From Sphagnum compactum (taxonomy: Eukaryota; Bryophyta; Sphagnopsida; Sphagnales), in NCBI GenBank assembly GCA_965153455.1, contig OZ234498.1:9796001-9860000 (forward strand): DNA of 64,000 bases, written 5' to 3'. Every line of letters begins with the position of its first letter. Within the stretch, counting starts at the first letter, position 1. A model generated the notes under the pieces. That model was not told the DNA's origin, searched no databases, and saw only the letters and a program-made list of their open reading frames with translations. Below, one piece after another: positions 60,777 through 64,000 of the stretch. The translations under genes and the position numbers were made by a program.

Positions 60777-61596
60777 TGACGCGCTCCTTGGTCCCGGGGT
60801 GAACCCACTTGAGGGTTCACCAATGTGAAGTTGCGGAAAGTTGGGACCGAAGGGCACGCTCCCGGCTTCCAACTCTAGAAAGGGGTAGAGGGTCGAGTTG
60901 GGAGCCCAGGGATTAGACTAGGAAGAGGGACTAACTTAGCTTGTGTAAATCTGCATCCAAAAACCAACTCAAAGAGGTTAGTTTAGCATTCGGGACACCC
61001 TTGGGTGTTGGGACAAGCCACGGGCACTTTGACACACAAGACTCACCACGGCCCGGACTCGAGGGAAGCCACCACCTTCCCCCATATAATTATCTCTGCA
61101 GCTCACCACGGAGGCTACATCCAAATGGCACATTTTGTTGGGACTCCCGAAATGGAGTCCCGAAACTGTCCTGGCGGGACTCCTGGAACTTTGAGCTGCC
61201 ATAACTCCTGACTCCGGAGTCCGATCGCAACGAGGTCTAAACCAAAGTTGTAGCCCTTGTCGAGATCTTTTCAACGCCATGTCGCACTACATCAGGCGAC
61301 GTCAGGAAAGGGTCGATTCTTGACTTTTAGTGGTCGGGAGTCAAACTGCCAGTTTGACTCCCGGCCCTTCTTTTGCCCATAACTTGGGCTGCAGATGTCC
61401 AAATGGCCAATGCGAGGCCATTTTCGATATCTACGTTTCAAGACCTTTTCAATGACACCAAGAAAACCCCAATGCGAGGTGTTTTGGGCCTTGTTGTTGA
61501 GCTCTAAACATTCGGAAGTCCCGGAGGGCTCCAAACCTCCAACTTTTCCAAGTGTTGGGCTTCACCCCCACACTTGGACAAAGTGGGGTTGCGACA
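60777..61596 (-). repeat. Full-length 5' LTR, 820 bp
   Basis: It begins TGACGCGCTCC and ends GGTTGCGACA on the plus strand, so TG...CA in either orientation. It is related over its length to the solo LTR at 49226-50130. Confidence 0.88.
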
Positions 61597-61779
61597 CAAT
61601 ATATGCATTAGATATATTCAAAATGTAAATATTACTTGTGATGAGCCAATAAAAAAGGCTTGTCACCAAAAACTAAATAGGATCTTACTTACCTACCTAC
61701 TTAGGCCTACCTACTTATTTACCTACCTACCTACCAAATGGCTGGATTAAATTGAAATTAATATATAACATACTCGATG

Positions 61780-61920
61780 GCATTTACGACTAGGACAAAA
61801 TACGATTAGTGAATAAGTGACATGTCCATATTCATTACATAATCATGTAGTCATGAATGGCATTGATGACTACAAACCTAGTCATGTGTGCAATCATATT
61901 TGCCACGTTTTGGTGTAGTG
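61780..61920 (+). repeat. Isolated CACTA-type terminus
   Basis: The sequence ends GTTTTGGTGTAGTG at 61920, and the 140 bases before it carry repeated AGTCATG/CATGACTA motifs (near 61850, 61868, 61880), the subterminal layout of a CACTA element. No matching start (CACTACACCAAAAC) was found in the window, so the partner is lost or was missed. It is a different family from the element at 24326. Confidence 0.4.
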
Positions 61921-64000
61921 ACAATAATTATTTAAATGCATTATAAAAATTTAGGCATATTTTTGTGTGTAGGGGAATGCCCTACTATCATAGTTTTCCC
62001 CTACATAAAAATTGTATGGTTGGTGTTCCCATCAAAGATGCCAAATACAACAAGCATGTAATGCATGTCATACTAGTGGGAATGTTTGGTACATGCATTT
62101 GAAAGAAAAGGCCTCCTTGTACTTGCTAGCCATTTTTTGATGTGTAGGTTAAAGCCTTAGGAGGAGGGTTGTGTGAAAATAAAGGGACCCAAGCTAGGTG
62201 GGAGCCAAAGTGAATCTTGTATCTTTGTTCAAACATCCTCCAAGGGTTGTACCCCATGTAAAGACCAGTGTTGTGCATGTAAATGTCAATAGCCATATAT
62301 ACAACATGTAAATTTCATGTAAGTGTAAATAATTTACACATACACATAAAATACATTTACAATTATACTATTGCTGTGTATAATTATTTTTACATTTACA
62401 TAAGGGTAGTGTAAATATTTGTAGTTCCCATCATATATTAAAAATACAATTATATAAACAAATCTTACAATTTCAACATAAAATTAAATTACAACTTTAA
62501 AACATGAAAAAACCAAGCAAATGTCACATTTGTTGTGGTACGTATTATTGTGACTACACCCATTTGTCAATTTGTTTGTAATCACATGTGAATGTGGATG
62601 ATCAAAGAAGCAATATAACCCTTTTGTTGGTTTTGTTCAACCTTTTTTCGTGTCATTAGGCTTTCATTTTTTACTATTGGTGAAACTTGCATTCTTATCA
62701 AGTTTGACCTTTGAATGCATATAATATAAAAACATGGTTTATAAAATAAAAATGATGAATTATTTTAAATCACTAAAATTGTAATGAAAGTAACAATGTT
62801 TCTAATTTTATCTTTCTATGACCATCAATATGTTGTTGTGTGAGCCATCACAATATTATTTAAAGCCATTAAAATAGATCAACTTCATTCAAATTGTTGT
62901 GAACATCATTTTTCATATTATTTTCTCTCATTGTGAAAATGATTTCTTTTGTCCAAGCAATGTATTTTCCATCTTTTTATTGAACAATATTTTTTTCATT
63001 GTACTATATTTCTTTAAGTTGAAGGAACCTTTTTGCAATTGTTATATTACCATCGATATGGGATATAAACAATTTTCAACCCATGTTTCTTGTTGAATGC
63101 AATCATCTATTTGACAATTGGATAAAACCCTCCCCTAATTTGAATTAATGGATTAAAGCCTTTCTTTTTTTCTTCTGTAATATTGGAGGATATTGTGATT
63201 TTTTAAATGTAGCATTGTAAAACCAAGTCAACAAGGGTTAAATTGTCAATTTGAGTCTAAGCTTGTATGGAGGCTTGGCATAGAGGTGTTACCTTCCATT
63301 TGTGCAAAACAATTATTAATTGTTTTGTGTGTGTGTATGTGTGAGGGGTAGGGGGAGGGGAGGGGGGGGGGGGGGGGGGTGGAGAAAAGGGATTTGTTGA
63401 ACCTTCACCCAACCGCTTAGAATGGTTATGTTATTTTGAATTCCTTTTTTTTGGGGCTTGCATATTTGAATTTTTTTGACATTCAAAAAAGTTTTTTTTC
63501 TAAAGGCATATTGTAAATTCCTTTAGAAATATTTAAAATTTTCATAGATTGTTCAAACAAGCCTACAAGATTTGAAACAAGTTTAAGTACGTAGAATACT
63601 CAAAGAATAGATCCACCCACATCCCATACGTGGGCCTTTACTTGTGTTTACCATATTCAAAAATAGTGTGAAAGGTTTTTCCTATCCCCCAACCCATAAA
63701 CATAAAATAATGGATAATGTAATGAATAGTGTATAATGAGCATTAGTTCCATGTTATCACATGTGCTAATTGTTGTGACTTGCAAATCAAAGTCAATCAT
63801 ATTTCTTATCTAGCTCTTTTCAAATATAGTGAATTGTGCACATAGTTATATACCCGAACTCAATTTCATGCATGTTATTTAAAGCTTGAACTTCATCCAA
63901 ATTATAATGCGCAAGGCAAGTCATTGGAATTGTTCTAGAGTGAAGCCATCTATACCCTTTATTAGGGCCTCCAACAATGTTTTTCACATCCAAAGTGGTT
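61921..64000. other. AT-rich intergenic DNA, no gene
   Basis: No supported coding frame. TGTAAAT/ATTTACA-type motifs recur near 62270-62420. A GT-rich stretch runs into a G-rich tract at about 63329-63382 with an unbroken run of 18 G. Confidence 0.5.

Larger units (their letters stand above)
59993..61596 (-). mobile_element. Internally deleted Ty3-type LTR retrotransposon
   Basis: Five-base target duplications CAATA flank the element (59988-59992 and 61597-61601). The order on the minus strand is: full 5' LTR (61596-60777, 820 bp, TG...CA), a two-base gap, a primer-binding site TGGTATCAGAGC (60774-60763), the start of gag (60735-60306), then only the last 313 bases of the 3' LTR (60305-59993). 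Most of gag, all of pol and the 3' LTR U3 are missing. By eye the two LTR stretches differ at six positions in about 310 bases, all transitions, so the insertion is fairly recent. Confidence 0.88.

Noticed and set aside
59993-61596. Pararetrovirus or viral integration
   Set aside because: Paired LTRs, a five-base target duplication and a tRNA-Met primer site identify an LTR retrotransposon.
1-64000. CRISPR arrays, rRNA, clear tRNA genes, organelle-derived inserts
   Set aside because: None seen; no regularly spaced direct repeats, conserved RNA cores or plastid/mitochondrial coding sequence were recognised.

Overview
This is nuclear DNA of a land plant: spliced genes with GT/AG introns, AT-rich intergenic DNA, plant-specific protein families and layered transposons. 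The sparse gene content and the divergence of the one broadly conserved protein (TMEM120) from my memory of seed-plant versions suggest a large-genome non-seed vascular plant, perhaps a fern. That placement is inference and weakly held.

Layout. (1) 1-16 kb is the genic part. A plus-strand gene for a DUF688-type protein (4228-7644) has a long microsatellite-rich putative leader from about 1.7 kb. Convergent to it is a ten-exon minus-strand TMEM120/TMPIT-like membrane protein gene (15814-10904). Its exon 8/9 junction is one base out of frame. Two MITE copies of one family flank the DUF688 gene. (2) 16-23.6 kb is AT-rich intergenic DNA with one TTA-flanked MITE. (3) 23.6-52.7 kb is a nested transposon stack. 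An old non-LTR retrotransposon (N-terminal zinc finger, reverse transcriptase, restriction-like endonuclease) is cut once by a 24.6 kb CACTA DNA transposon (24326-48896, AAT target duplication) and again by a solo LTR (49226-50130, ACTTY target duplication). Removing each insertion with one target copy restores the retroelement reading frame. (4) 52.7-64 kb is AT-rich DNA holding TACC-rich satellite-like sequence, a small hAT element that appears to carry a gene's first exon (56705-57552), an internally deleted Ty3-type LTR element (59993-61596, CAATA target duplication) and one isolated CACTA terminus.

The most unusual object is the CACTA element. It carries a minus-strand TNPA-like (Ptta/En-Spm) gene and a plus-strand TNP2 transposase gene with DUF4218 and DUF4216 regions. 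Between them lies a ten-exon gene for an FHA-domain/coiled-coil protein, on the TNP2 strand and 1.1 kb upstream. The TNP2 reading frame is broken by two stops and a frameshift and the TNPA-like gene by one frameshift, so this copy is probably not autonomous. The FHA exons are largely open and correctly phased. Either a host gene was captured recently, or this CACTA lineage carries an FHA-domain accessory protein; I cannot decide between these from one copy.
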